Shown one piece after another: positions 9,563-17,462 of a DNA stretch of 64,000 bases (positions are counted from its first letter, which is position 1; each line of letters begins with the position of its first letter). A program made the translations under genes and the position numbers. The notes under the pieces were generated by a model that had not been told where the DNA came from, ran no database searches, and saw only the letters and a list, made by a program, of their open reading frames with translations. The DNA lies in assembly GCF_005843885.1 (NCBI RefSeq), contig NZ_CP040443.1, forward strand, positions 1,302,001-1,366,000, read 5' to 3'. The DNA is from Escherichia sp. E4742 (GTDB taxonomy: Bacteria > Pseudomonadota > Gammaproteobacteria > Enterobacterales > Enterobacteriaceae).

Positions 9563-10312
9563 ATGAATGAAATGAAAATGCCAATAATCACAACGGGAAT
9601 GATATGTTTACTGGTGATAAGTTGTTTTGCCCAGGCCACAGTTTCACCTGACAGGACGCGCATTATTTTTAATGCTTCCAATAAAAGTGCGACGATTCGC
9701 CTGACCAATCAAAGCAAAACTGAACCGTATCTGGCACAGTCATGGATTGAAGATGCCAGCGGTAAAAAAACACGCGACTATATTTCAACGCTGCCGCCAA
9801 TGGAGCGTATCGAGGCTGATGAACAGGTGCAAATTCGCCTGATGGCACTAGCTTCGCTCAATAACTTACCGCAGGACAGGGAAACCCTGTTCTACTATAA
9901 CGTCCGGGAAATTCCGCCTCGCACCAAAGAACAGAATGTAATGCAGATCGCAATGCAAAGCCGCCTGAAGTTATTCTGGCGTCCAAAAGCGATTGAATTA
10001 AAAGAAGGACAAATGGTGCCTATGCAAAAAGTCACTGTAACCCGTACTGCGGCAGGACTCACGCTCAATAACCCAACGCCTTATCACATTACTGTTGGTT
10101 ATATCGGCACTAACGGAAAAACATTAATGCCCGGAGCAGACAGCATTATGGTGGCGCCGTTTGCAACAGCAACTCAGAACCTGAACAACCTGCCAGCCAC
10201 ATTCCTGCTAGGTTTTGTTGGCGACTACGGTGGTCTGGAAATGTTTAAAGTTGAGTGCAACTCCGTCCAGTCTCTGTGTCAAAGCACATCAGCCAGAAAG
10301 GGAAAATTATGA
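9563..10312 (+). CDS. yqiH: Periplasmic fimbrial chaperone (YqiH-like)
   Basis: A 249-residue PapD-like chaperone. Signal peptide near residues 1-28 (ends SCFAQA). The mature start has the family pattern (VSPDRTRIIFN), followed by the conserved stretch LFYYNVREIPPR near residue 112 and a lysine/arginine anchor region LKLFWRPKAI near 135. It begins six bases after the usher stop. In-frame ATGs at codons 4 and 6 are alternatives: the AGGA motif sits at a better distance from codon 4. Its stop overlaps the next start (ATGA). Confidence 0.9.
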   Translation: MNEMKMPIITTGMICLLVISCFAQATVSPDRTRIIFNASNKSATIRLTNQSKTEPYLAQSWIEDASGKKTRDYISTLPPMERIEADEQVQIRLMALASLNNLPQDRETLFYYNVREIPPRTKEQNVMQIAMQSRLKLFWRPKAIELKEGQMVPMQKVTVTRTAAGLTLNNPTPYHITVGYIGTNGKTLMPGADSIMVAPFATATQNLNNLPATFLLGFVGDYGGLEMFKVECNSVQSLCQSTSARKGKL

Positions 10313-11361
10313 TTACGCTTTTTCGGCTGTTAGCTATTCTGTGTTTGTTTTTTAACGTTTCGTCTTATGCCGTCGATTGCTATCAGAATAAAAACAAAGG
10401 CCCCACGCTTATCGAAAAAGAGATGCCCTCCTTCAGAATTCCGCAAAATGCCGTTCCGGGCCAGAAAATTTGGGAAAGTGACGATATCTCTGTCCATGTT
10501 TTTTGCAACAATGCAGGTAACTGGTCATCTGGTGCACCTACAGAAAATATTCATGCCTGGATCAAATTGGTAGAGTTTAATAACCCCGTAGTTCTGAACA
10601 ACCCGTATTTAATATTTGGTGTGACTTATAACGGTCAGGACTATGAAGGAAATGGTCAGAGCATAGATACGGGAGTGTGTCTGGATCGAAAGAATTCAAC
10701 GGGGGATCAATATACAACTAAAGCTTGTAATGGCAGCACATATCAGAAAAATAACGAGTTCAATGCTCGTTTTCGCCTGTATGTAAAACTCGCTCAATTT
10801 CCCCCATCTACAGAGGATCTCAGTTGGGACTTTGGGGATGTAAACGTGTTGCAATTTGATGGTGGGCAAGGAGCAAATACTACTCCTGGGGCAAAAAACC
10901 TCCACGTGAATATTACAGGGCTAGACAATATTTCATTTCTTGATTGCGGCGTAACAATGCGCATTTATCCAGAGAGCCAGATAGTCAACTTTGGGCAAAT
11001 AGCTGCAAACTCTTTCTCAACATTTCCCCCCAAAGCAGCTTTTAGTGTTTCAACAATAAAAGATGCCACTGCTAATTGTAGCGAACAATTTGACGTTGCA
11101 ACCAGTTTCTATACAAGTGACACACTCTACGACGATACTCATCTGGAAATGGGAAATGGCCTGCTGATGAATATCATCGACCAAAAAACGAAGGATTCCG
11201 TAGTATTTAACCAGTATAAAATATTTACTACTTATGTACCGGGGCAATCTTCCACCACGGCGACCCATGACTACCAGGCTGAATTAACACAAAAACCTGG
11301 CGAATCACTTAGATTCGGTCCTTTCCAGAAAGACTTGATTGTAAAAATAAACTATCACTAA
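10309..11361 (+). CDS. yqiI: Fimbrial tip adhesin (YqiI-like, ExPEC adhesin candidate)
   Basis: A 350-residue protein whose start overlaps the chaperone stop and has an AAGGG ribosome site. Signal peptide of about 20 residues (ends VSSYA), then VDCYQN. A two-domain adhesin layout is inferred: an N-terminal receptor-binding domain to about residue 200 and a C-terminal pilin domain with a cysteine pair (FLDCGVTMRI ... TANCSEQ) and the final strand LIVKINYH. It is last in the operon as FimH-type adhesins are. The receptor cannot be read from the sequence. Confidence 0.85.
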   Translation: MITLFRLLAILCLFFNVSSYAVDCYQNKNKGPTLIEKEMPSFRIPQNAVPGQKIWESDDISVHVFCNNAGNWSSGAPTENIHAWIKLVEFNNPVVLNNPYLIFGVTYNGQDYEGNGQSIDTGVCLDRKNSTGDQYTTKACNGSTYQKNNEFNARFRLYVKLAQFPPSTEDLSWDFGDVNVLQFDGGQGANTTPGAKNLHVNITGLDNISFLDCGVTMRIYPESQIVNFGQIAANSFSTFPPKAAFSVSTIKDATANCSEQFDVATSFYTSDTLYDDTHLEMGNGLLMNIIDQKTKDSVVFNQYKIFTTYVPGQSSTTATHDYQAELTQKPGESLRFGPFQKDLIVKINYH

Positions 11362-11366
11362 ATAGC

Positions 11367-11396
11367 AAAAAAGCCGGGGGATACCCGGCTTTACTA
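11367..11396. terminator. Bidirectional terminator between yqiI and ribB
   Basis: Stem AAAGCCGGG / CCCGGCTTT around a short loop (GGATA), flanked by A and T runs, between convergent genes. Confidence 0.85.
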
Positions 11397-11417
11397 TATT
11401 CACATTAATACAGGCTA

Positions 11418-12071
11418 TTAACTGGCTTTACGCTCATGTGCCTGACGGTATGTCACCAGATCTTCAATAGTCACCAGTGCCATATTGTGTTTATTCGCAA
11501 ACTCGATGCACTCTGGCGCACGCGCCATGGTGCCATCGTCATTAGTCAGTTCACACAGTACACCAGCCGGTTTAAAGCCTGCCAGCGTCATCAGATCAAT
11601 GGTCGCTTCAGTATGACCACCGCGAGTCAGTACACCACCTGCCTGTGCACGTAGTGGGAAAACGTGGCCCGGACGATTCAGATCTGACGGTTTCGCGCCA
11701 TCGGCAATAGCTGCACGAACGGTTGTAATACGGTCAGCGGCAGAAACACCGGTAGTCACACCTTCAGCAGCTTCAATGGTCACGGTAAAACCGGTGCCAT
11801 AGGCGCTGGTGTTATTTTCCACCATCATCGGTAGATCAAGCTGTTTACGACGATCTTCAGTAATGCACAGGCAAACAATACCGCTACCGTGGCGAATGGT
11901 CAGAGCCATCTGCTCAACGGTCATCGTTTCTGCCGGGAAGATCATATCGCCTTCGTTTTCACGGTCTTCATCATCAAGCACCATCACACCGCGTCCTTCA
12001 CGCAGCGCAGCCAGTGCATTTTCAACACGTTCGAAAGGCGTACCAAAAGAGGAAAGTAGCGTCTGATTCAT
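11418..12071 (-). CDS. ribB: 3,4-dihydroxy-2-butanone-4-phosphate synthase RibB
   Basis: A 217-residue enzyme converting ribulose 5-phosphate into the four-carbon precursor of riboflavin and formate. The acidic metal-binding loop [10 protein letters not shown] near residues 33-42, the RHGSG and [10 protein letters not shown] motifs and the HTEA motif are all present. Preceded by a complete FMN riboswitch, which gives feedback control by FMN. Stand-alone RibB without a fused RibA domain, as is normal in E. coli. Confidence 0.97.
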   Translation of the reverse strand: MNQTLLSSFGTPFERVENALAALREGRGVMVLDDEDRENEGDMIFPAETMTVEQMALTIRHGSGIVCLCITEDRRKQLDLPMMVENNTSAYGTGFTVTIEAAEGVTTGVSAADRITTVRAAIADGAKPSDLNRPGHVFPLRAQAGGVLTRGGHTEATIDLMTLAGFKPAGVLCELTNDDGTMARAPECIEFANKHNMALVTIEDLVTYRQAHERKAS

Positions 12072-12174
12072 GGTAAAAAAACCTCACTAAAATTATGGTT
12101 ACCAGAATCAGGGCAGTCTTAGGAGTGGCGGCTTATAGCCAAAATAACGTGAGCGGGTCCATGCCCGACAGAAT

Positions 12175-12319
12175 CGTTACTCTCTCCCATCCGGACTCTA
12201 ACCGTCGGCCCCGGAATTACACCGGATCTGCTGTCCTTTGAGTTTGCACCCAAAGCGCTCGCGGGCTTTCAACTGAGTTGATTTACCGCCGGTGGGGAAT
12301 TTCGCCCCGCCCTGAGAAT
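12175..12319 (-). promoter_or_regulatory. sroG: FMN riboswitch (RFN element) of ribB; source of the SroG RNA
   Basis: On the minus strand the leader begins ATTCTCAGGGCGGGGCG and closes with TCCGGATGGGAGAGAG, the conserved ends of the RFN aptamer; the internal elements CCCCACCGGCGG, AGCCCGCGAGCG and GATCCGGTG are in the correct order. In K-12 the same leader is the origin of the stable RNA SroG. About 100 bases separate the aptamer from the ribB start, room for the expression platform. Confidence 0.96.
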
Positions 12320-12444
12320 AAGCGGATTCACTATAACGCTAATGATTAGCGGCAGCAACGCATAGGTTCACATAATTCTGGTTTATGACTTACCCTTATC
12401 GCACTACAATGGCACCAAACACCTATCAGTACAGGGAAACTACA

Positions 12445-12744
12445 ATGATTGACCCGAAAAAAATTGAGCAAATTGCTCGCCAGGTTCACGAATCAATGCC
12501 TAAAGGAATCAGGGAGTTCGGGGAAGATGTGGAGAAAAAAATCCGCCAAACCCTACAAGCACAGCTGACTCGCCTCGATTTGGTAAGCCGCGAAGAATTC
12601 GATGTGCAAACGCAGGTCCTGTTACGGACTCGTGAGAAACTGGCGTTACTGGAGCAGCGCATCAGTGAACTGGAAGCTCGTAGTAATCCGGCAGCAGAAG
12701 TTCAATCTCCTCCCGCCATCCCACCAGTTGATAAAGCAGAATAA
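12445..12744 (+). CDS. ubiK: UbiK (YqiC), ubiquinone biosynthesis accessory factor
   Basis: A 99-residue, largely coiled-coil protein that binds UbiJ and aids aerobic ubiquinone biosynthesis. The N-terminus ([16 protein letters not shown]) is an amphipathic helix and residues about 40-80 form the C-terminal coiled coil. I used the ATG after AGGGA; the longer frame starting 20 codons earlier has no good ribosome site. In K-12 the fimbrial genes ygiL-yqiI follow yqiC; here glgS follows directly. Confidence 0.92.
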   Translation: MIDPKKIEQIARQVHESMPKGIREFGEDVEKKIRQTLQAQLTRLDLVSREEFDVQTQVLLRTREKLALLEQRISELEARSNPAAEVQSPPAIPPVDKAE

Positions 12745-12755
12745 AGCACCACAAA

Positions 12756-12776
12756 AACGGGCCTGACGGCCCGTAA
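12756..12776. terminator. Bidirectional terminator between ubiK and glgS
   Basis: Stem ACGGGCC / GGCCCGT with a short loop, between convergent genes. Confidence 0.7.
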
Positions 12777-12778
12777 TC

Positions 12779-12979
12779 TCAATGTTCTAGTTCCAGTTCT
12801 CTTGACTGTGTCATTTGCTGGCAATACCAGGCATAACGAGCGCAAAACCAGGTTCTGTGTTCTTCATCCATATTACCAGTGACGGCCAGAATATCGACCG
12901 GTCGACCTTCAGCATTCATTCTGGCAAAACTACGCGCCAGGAAATCGAAATTATTTAAAGAATTAAGACCATGATCCAT
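12779..12979 (-). CDS. glgS: GlgS (ScoR), surface composition regulator
   Basis: A 66-residue helical protein first linked to glycogen synthesis and later shown to affect motility and biofilm formation. The sequence ([16 protein letters not shown] ... ELELEH) is close to K-12 GlgS. The start is the ATG eight bases after GGAGG; an ATG two codons earlier overlaps that ribosome site. Confidence 0.95.
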   Translation of the reverse strand: MDHGLNSLNNFDFLARSFARMNAEGRPVDILAVTGNMDEEHRTWFCARYAWYCQQMTQSRELELEH

Positions 12980-13245
12980 AAGCACATCCTCCGGTTATCG
13001 CATACCTTTTAAGGCCATATGCTTTTTCTGATTTCAGTATTCCTTAATCAGTGTAGTGCCTTTAAACATAACGTGCGTAAATATATTGTTTTGGATCACA
13101 CTTTTTATTGAAAATAATTACAACGTTAAAAGACTTTCCCTTTTAAAATTTCACTAACGCATGTTATTATTAGCAAAGATAAATGTAAGGAAGGAAATCA
13201 TACCATAGTAAACAATGCGTCACTGAATGGACGAGGGAGTGACTG
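12980..13245. promoter_or_regulatory. glgS-yqiJ divergent promoter region
   Basis: About 265 bases between divergent genes. Moderately AT-rich with no coding frame; it must hold the glgS (minus) and yqiJ (plus) promoters. In K-12 glgS is sigma-S and cAMP dependent; I could not place a convincing CRP site here. Confidence 0.5.
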
Positions 13246-13875
13246 ATGATTTTATTTGCCGACTATAACACACCTTATCTTTTCGCTATTTCCTTTGTAC
13301 TTTTGATCGGCCTGTTAGAAATTATTGCTATTGTCTGCGGTCACATGCTCTCCGGTGCTCTTGATGCACATCTTGATCATTACGATTCCATAACCACGGG
13401 TAATATTAGTCAGGCTCTTCATTATCTCCATATTGGAAGGCTGCCAGCCCTCGTCGTCCTCTGCCTGTTAGCCGGTTTCTTTGGACTGCTTGGCGTTTTG
13501 CTACAGCACACCTGCATCTTGTTCTTGCAAGCCCCGCTATCGAATCTGTTCGTTGTTCCAGTCAGTTTACTGCTCACCATTATCATGGTGCATTATACCG
13601 GCAAGATAATTGCCCCCTGGGTTCCACGTGACCATAGCTCTGCTATTACCGAAGAAGAATATATTGGCTGTATGGCATTAATTACCGGTCATCAGGCGGC
13701 TTCAGGTAACCCCTGTGAAGGAAAACTCACCGATCAATTCGGTCAAACACACTATTTATTACTGGAACCTGAAGAAGGGAATTTTTTTAAGAAAGGTGAC
13801 AAGGTATTAATTATTTGTCGGCTTTCTTCAACGCGGTATTTAGCTGAAAAAAATCCCTGGCCAAATATATTATAA
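13246..13875 (+). CDS. yqiJ: YqiJ, NfeD-like inner-membrane partner of YqiK
   Basis: A 209-residue protein with three hydrophobic segments (about 10-35, 68-92, 98-118) and a C-terminal soluble region resembling the OB-fold of NfeD/YuaF proteins, which pair with flotillins. It starts 26 bases before yqiK, an operon arrangement typical for NfeD-SPFH pairs. Confidence 0.9.
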   Translation: MILFADYNTPYLFAISFVLLIGLLEIIAIVCGHMLSGALDAHLDHYDSITTGNISQALHYLHIGRLPALVVLCLLAGFFGLLGVLLQHTCILFLQAPLSNLFVVPVSLLLTIIMVHYTGKIIAPWVPRDHSSAITEEEYIGCMALITGHQAASGNPCEGKLTDQFGQTHYLLLEPEEGNFFKKGDKVLIICRLSSTRYLAEKNPWPNIL

Positions 13876-13901
13876 ACATTTAATTAAAAGGAAATTTAAT
13901 A

Positions 13902-15563
13902 ATGGATGATATTGTTAACTTAGTACCGTCATGGATGTTTATGGCAATTGTTGCCGTATGTGTTCTGTTTATTATCGGTATTATTTTCGCGCGACTTTAT
14001 CGTCGGGCATCTGCCGAGCAGGCATTTGTTCGTACCGGGTTAGGCGGGCAAAAAGTGGTAATGAGCGGCGGCGCAATCGTAATGCCGATCTTCCACGAAA
14101 TCATTCCTATCAATATGAATACGCTCAAGCTGGAAGTCAGCCGTTCTACTATTGATAGCCTGATTACGAAAGATCGTATGCGTGTTGATGTTGTAGTGGC
14201 TTTCTTTGTACGGGTAAAACCGTCAGTAGAAGGCATCGCCACTGCGGCCCAGACGTTGGGGCAACGCACTCTATCACCAGAAGATTTACGTATGCTGGTC
14301 GAGGATAAATTCGTCGATGCCCTACGCGCCACCGCTGCGCAAATGACCATGCATGAGTTACAGGATACCCGCGAGAACTTCGTGCAGGGTGTACAAAATA
14401 CCGTGGCAGAAGACTTGTCGAAAAACGGACTGGAACTGGAAAGTGTTTCACTCACCAACTTTAACCAGACTTCGAAAGAGCATTTTAACCCGAACAACGC
14501 TTTTGACGCCGAAGGTTTGACCAAACTAACCCAGGAGACGGAACGCCGTCGTCGCGAGCGTAACGAAGTTGAACAGGATGTGGAAGTCGCAGTACGTGAG
14601 AAAAACCGTGATGCGCTGTCGCGGAAGCTGGAAATTGAACAGCAAGAAGCGTTTATGACGCTTGAGCAGGAGCAGCAGGTTAAAACCCGCACCGCCGAGC
14701 AGAACGCAAAAATTGCGGCTTTTGAAGCTGAACGTCGTCGTGAAGCAGAGCAGACGCGAATTCTGGCTGAACGACAGATTCAGGAAACGGAAATCGACCG
14801 CGAACAGGCCGTCCGCTCAAGAAAGGTTGAGGCTGAACGTGAAGTTCGCATTAAAGAGATCGAACAGCAGCAGGTAACCGAAATCGCCAACCAGACGAAA
14901 TCAATCGCCATTGCGGCAAAATCTGAGCAACAATCACAGGCAGAAGCGCGTGCCAACCTCGCACTTGCAGAAGCGGTAAGTGCGCAACAAAACGTAGAAA
15001 CCACTCGCCAGACAGCCGAAGCCGATCGTGCCAAGCAGGTGGCGCTGATTGCCGCAGCGCAAGACGCAGAAACCAAAGCGGTCGAACTGACCGTCAGAGC
15101 AAAAGCAGAGAAAGAAGCCGCAGAGATGCAGGCGGCGGCAATCGTAGAGTTAGCAGAAGCAACGCGTAAAAAAGGCCTGGCGGAAGCAGAAGCGCAACGT
15201 GCGCTGAACGATGCAATCAACGTGCTTTCTGATGAACAAACCAGCCTTAAATTCAAACTGGCGCTATTACAGTCGTTACCTGCAGTAATTGAGAAATCCG
15301 TAGAACCAATGAAGTCTATCGATGGCATCAAGATAATTCAGGTTGATGGATTGAACCGTGGTGGCGCTGCGGGGGATGCAGCATCAGGCAGCGTTGGTGG
15401 CGGAAATCTGGCGGAACAGGCATTGTCTGCCGCCCTTTCTTACCGCACACAGGCACCGCTGATTGACTCCTTGCTCAATGAAATTGGCGTTTCAGGCGGC
15501 TCGCTGGCGGCATTGACTTCACCCTTAACCTCAACAACTCCCGTTGCAGAAAACGTAGAATAA
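13902..15563 (+). CDS. yqiK: YqiK, flotillin-like SPFH membrane protein
   Basis: A 553-residue bacterial flotillin. One N-terminal membrane segment (about residues 9-30), an SPFH domain (about 50-230), then a very long Ala/Glu/Gln-rich coiled coil (about 230-460) and a Gly/Ser-rich C-terminus. K-12 YqiK forms membrane foci as flotillins do and affects motility; no enzymatic role is expected. Confidence 0.93.
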   Translation: MDDIVNLVPSWMFMAIVAVCVLFIIGIIFARLYRRASAEQAFVRTGLGGQKVVMSGGAIVMPIFHEIIPINMNTLKLEVSRSTIDSLITKDRMRVDVVVAFFVRVKPSVEGIATAAQTLGQRTLSPEDLRMLVEDKFVDALRATAAQMTMHELQDTRENFVQGVQNTVAEDLSKNGLELESVSLTNFNQTSKEHFNPNNAFDAEGLTKLTQETERRRRERNEVEQDVEVAVREKNRDALSRKLEIEQQEAFMTLEQEQQVKTRTAEQNAKIAAFEAERRREAEQTRILAERQIQETEIDREQAVRSRKVEAEREVRIKEIEQQQVTEIANQTKSIAIAAKSEQQSQAEARANLALAEAVSAQQNVETTRQTAEADRAKQVALIAAAQDAETKAVELTVRAKAEKEAAEMQAAAIVELAEATRKKGLAEAEAQRALNDAINVLSDEQTSLKFKLALLQSLPAVIEKSVEPMKSIDGIKIIQVDGLNRGGAAGDAASGSVGGGNLAEQALSAALSYRTQAPLIDSLLNEIGVSGGSLAALTSPLTSTTPVAENVE

Positions 15564-15581
15564 ATTTTCATCTATGAACAT

Positions 15582-15611
15582 CCCTGGCCCCAAAAGCCGG
15601 GGATTTTTTAT
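15582..15611 (+). terminator. Terminator after yqiK
   Basis: Stem CCCTGGC / GCCGGGG around CCCCAAAA followed by a T run. Confidence 0.8.
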
Positions 15612-15756
15612 ATCTGCGTTCCGCTAAAAAGTGCAAATGATCAGGTTGTTGCAGCGTTTTTCGAGTCGACTCGGGGAAGAGAAAACTGCATCAGGGAAAG
15701 CGTTGCGCGGGGTCAGGCGCTAATCAACAATCGGGGAGTCAGCAAGGGGCTGAAAC

Positions 15757-15901
15757 GGGAAGGCCCCTCCCGAAGAAGGGGCCTTACAGAAGGAAAGGGT
15801 TATGATGAAGTTCGTCATCATACTGGTTGTGTTGTTACTTGTAAGTTTCCACGCTTATTAACAACCAATTCAGAGGGGGGAGAAATCCTCCCTTACCCTT
15901 G
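15757..15901 (-). ncRNA. Sib antitoxin RNA (SibD/SibE type)
   Basis: On the minus strand, opposite the ibs frame, a strong promoter is visible: TTGACG (15932-15937), 17-bp spacer, TAAAGT (15909-15914). The predicted transcript begins AAGGGTAAGGGAGG, covers the whole ibs frame and runs into the hairpin AAGGCCCCT / AGGGGCCTT (15760-15785), giving about 145 nt. This matches the Sib (QUAD) RNA family, which base-pairs with and silences ibs mRNA. K-12 has two tandem copies, sibD and sibE, at this position; here I see one. Confidence 0.88.
15802..15861 (+). CDS. Ibs toxic membrane peptide (type I toxin)
   Basis: A 19-residue hydrophobic peptide, MMKFVIILVVLLLVSFHAY, preceded by AAGGAAAGGG. It fits the Ibs family (K-12 IbsA-E), whose overproduction depolarises the inner membrane. 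The frame is entirely within the antisense Sib RNA. It lies at the place of K-12 ibsD/ibsE; the H at residue 17 makes it a variant, so I give no numbered symbol. Confidence 0.88.
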   Translation: MMKFVIILVVLLLVSFHAY

Positions 15902-15908
15902 TTCCTTT

Positions 15909-15937
15909 ACTTTAGGTTGAAAAAACAACAGCGTCAA
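15909..15937 (-). promoter_or_regulatory. Sigma-70 promoter of the Sib RNA
   Basis: TTGACG, 17-bp spacer, TAAAGT on the minus strand, ending seven bases before the expected 5' end of Sib. Confidence 0.75.
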
Positions 15938-15981
15938 TAGGTCTACCTGGCACGAAGCGAGATCTGTGAACCGCTTTCCGG

Positions 15982-17415
15982 TTAGCCTTTTTTATCCTGT
16001 TGGATCTTCTTGATGATGTTGGTCGTCGAGCAACCGTCTTCAAAGTTGAGCACCAGCACTTCACCGCCGTTGGCCCAGACTTCTTCACTCCCGGCAATCT
16101 CGTCCGGTTTATAGTCGCCGCCTTTCACCAGCAAATCTGGCAAGATACCAGCGATCAGGCGCTGCGGCGTGTCTTCTTCAAATGACACCACCCAGTCGAC
16201 CGCTTCCAGTGCGCCCAGCACAATCATACGCTGTTCGAGCGGGTTAACCGGGCGAGAATCCCCTTTCAGGCGTTTGGTGGAGGCATCGCTGTTCACGGCG
16301 ACAATCAAGCGGTCACCCAGCTTGCGGGCATTTGCCAGATAAGAGACATGCCCGGCGTGGAGAATGTCGAAGACGCCGTTGGTCATCACTACTTTTTCGC
16401 CACGTTTACGCGCCGCCGCTACAGCCAGCTTCAGCTCATCTTCGGTCATCACGCCAAAGCCGGTATCTGCACGTCCACGTACTGCGTTTTCCAGCTCGAT
16501 CGGCGAAACCGTGGATGTCCCCAGTTTGCCGACCACCACACCAGCCGCCGCATTGGCAAAGAAGCAGGCTTCTTCCAGCGAATTACCAGCCGCCAGCGTT
16601 GCCGCAAGCACGCCAATCACCGTGTCGCCTGCACCGGTAACGTCATAGACTTCTTGCGCCTGGGTTGGCATATGCAGCGGCTCTTTACCCGGTTGCAGCA
16701 GGGTCATGCCTTGCTCGGAACGGGTCACCAGCAGCGCAGAGAGTTCGTAGTCGGCAATCAGTTTCATGCCGCGTTCAACAATCTCTTCTTCGGTTTTACA
16801 TTTACCAACAACAGCTTCAAATTCCGAGAGATTAGGCGTTAACAGCGTAGCGCCGCGGTAGCGTTCAAAATCGGTGCCTTTTGGATCAATCAGCACCGGA
16901 ACGCCCGCTTTACGCGCCAGTTGGATCATCTGCTGTACGCTTGCCAACGCACCTTTCGCATAGTCAGAAAGCACCAGCGCGCCAATCGTACCGAGAGCCT
17001 GATTAATCCGCTCATGCAGCGGCTGCGGATCAACACCTTCGAAACCTTCTTCGAAATCCAGGCGGATCAACTGTTGGTTACGAGAAAGCACCCGCAGTTT
17101 GGTTATGGTCGGATGCGTCGGCACAGAAACGAAGTCGCATTTTACGTTCACGTCCGCCAGCGATTTACTGAGCGCGCGCGCCGCATCATCAATACCTGTC
17201 AGCCCCACCAGGCGTGCGTTTGCACCGAGAGAAGCGATGTTCATCGCCACGTTGGCCGCGCCGCCCGGACGTTCTTCGATGGTATTCACTTTAACCACGG
17301 GTACTGGCGCTTCCGGCGAGATACGGCTGGTGGGACCGTACCAGTAACGATCCAGCATTACATCACCAACCACCATCACTCCTGCACGTTCAAACTCTGG
17401 CAGCGTTACTTTCAT
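15982..17415 (-). CDS. hldE: Bifunctional heptose kinase/adenylyltransferase HldE
   Basis: A 477-residue enzyme of ADP-heptose synthesis for lipopolysaccharide inner core. The N-terminal ribokinase-like half (about 1-318) phosphorylates heptose 7-phosphate at C1 and carries the GAGDT anion-hole motif. The C-terminal half (about 344-477) is a cytidylyltransferase-fold adenylyltransferase with the signature [10 protein letters not shown]. Start preceded by a good ribosome site (CAGGAG). glnE ends 47 bases upstream. Confidence 0.97.
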   Translation of the reverse strand: MKVTLPEFERAGVMVVGDVMLDRYWYGPTSRISPEAPVPVVKVNTIEERPGGAANVAMNIASLGANARLVGLTGIDDAARALSKSLADVNVKCDFVSVPTHPTITKLRVLSRNQQLIRLDFEEGFEGVDPQPLHERINQALGTIGALVLSDYAKGALASVQQMIQLARKAGVPVLIDPKGTDFERYRGATLLTPNLSEFEAVVGKCKTEEEIVERGMKLIADYELSALLVTRSEQGMTLLQPGKEPLHMPTQAQEVYDVTGAGDTVIGVLAATLAAGNSLEEACFFANAAAGVVVGKLGTSTVSPIELENAVRGRADTGFGVMTEDELKLAVAAARKRGEKVVMTNGVFDILHAGHVSYLANARKLGDRLIVAVNSDASTKRLKGDSRPVNPLEQRMIVLGALEAVDWVVSFEEDTPQRLIAGILPDLLVKGGDYKPDEIAGSEEVWANGGEVLVLNFEDGCSTTNIIKKIQQDKKG

Positions 17416-17462
17416 TCCTGTCTCCTGAGAGATTCAAAATTTGCGCGCGATAATACCATATT

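Noticed and set aside
15612..15756. Second Ibs/Sib copy upstream of the first
   Set aside because: No Ibs-like frame and no matching promoter could be read; at most a degraded remnant.
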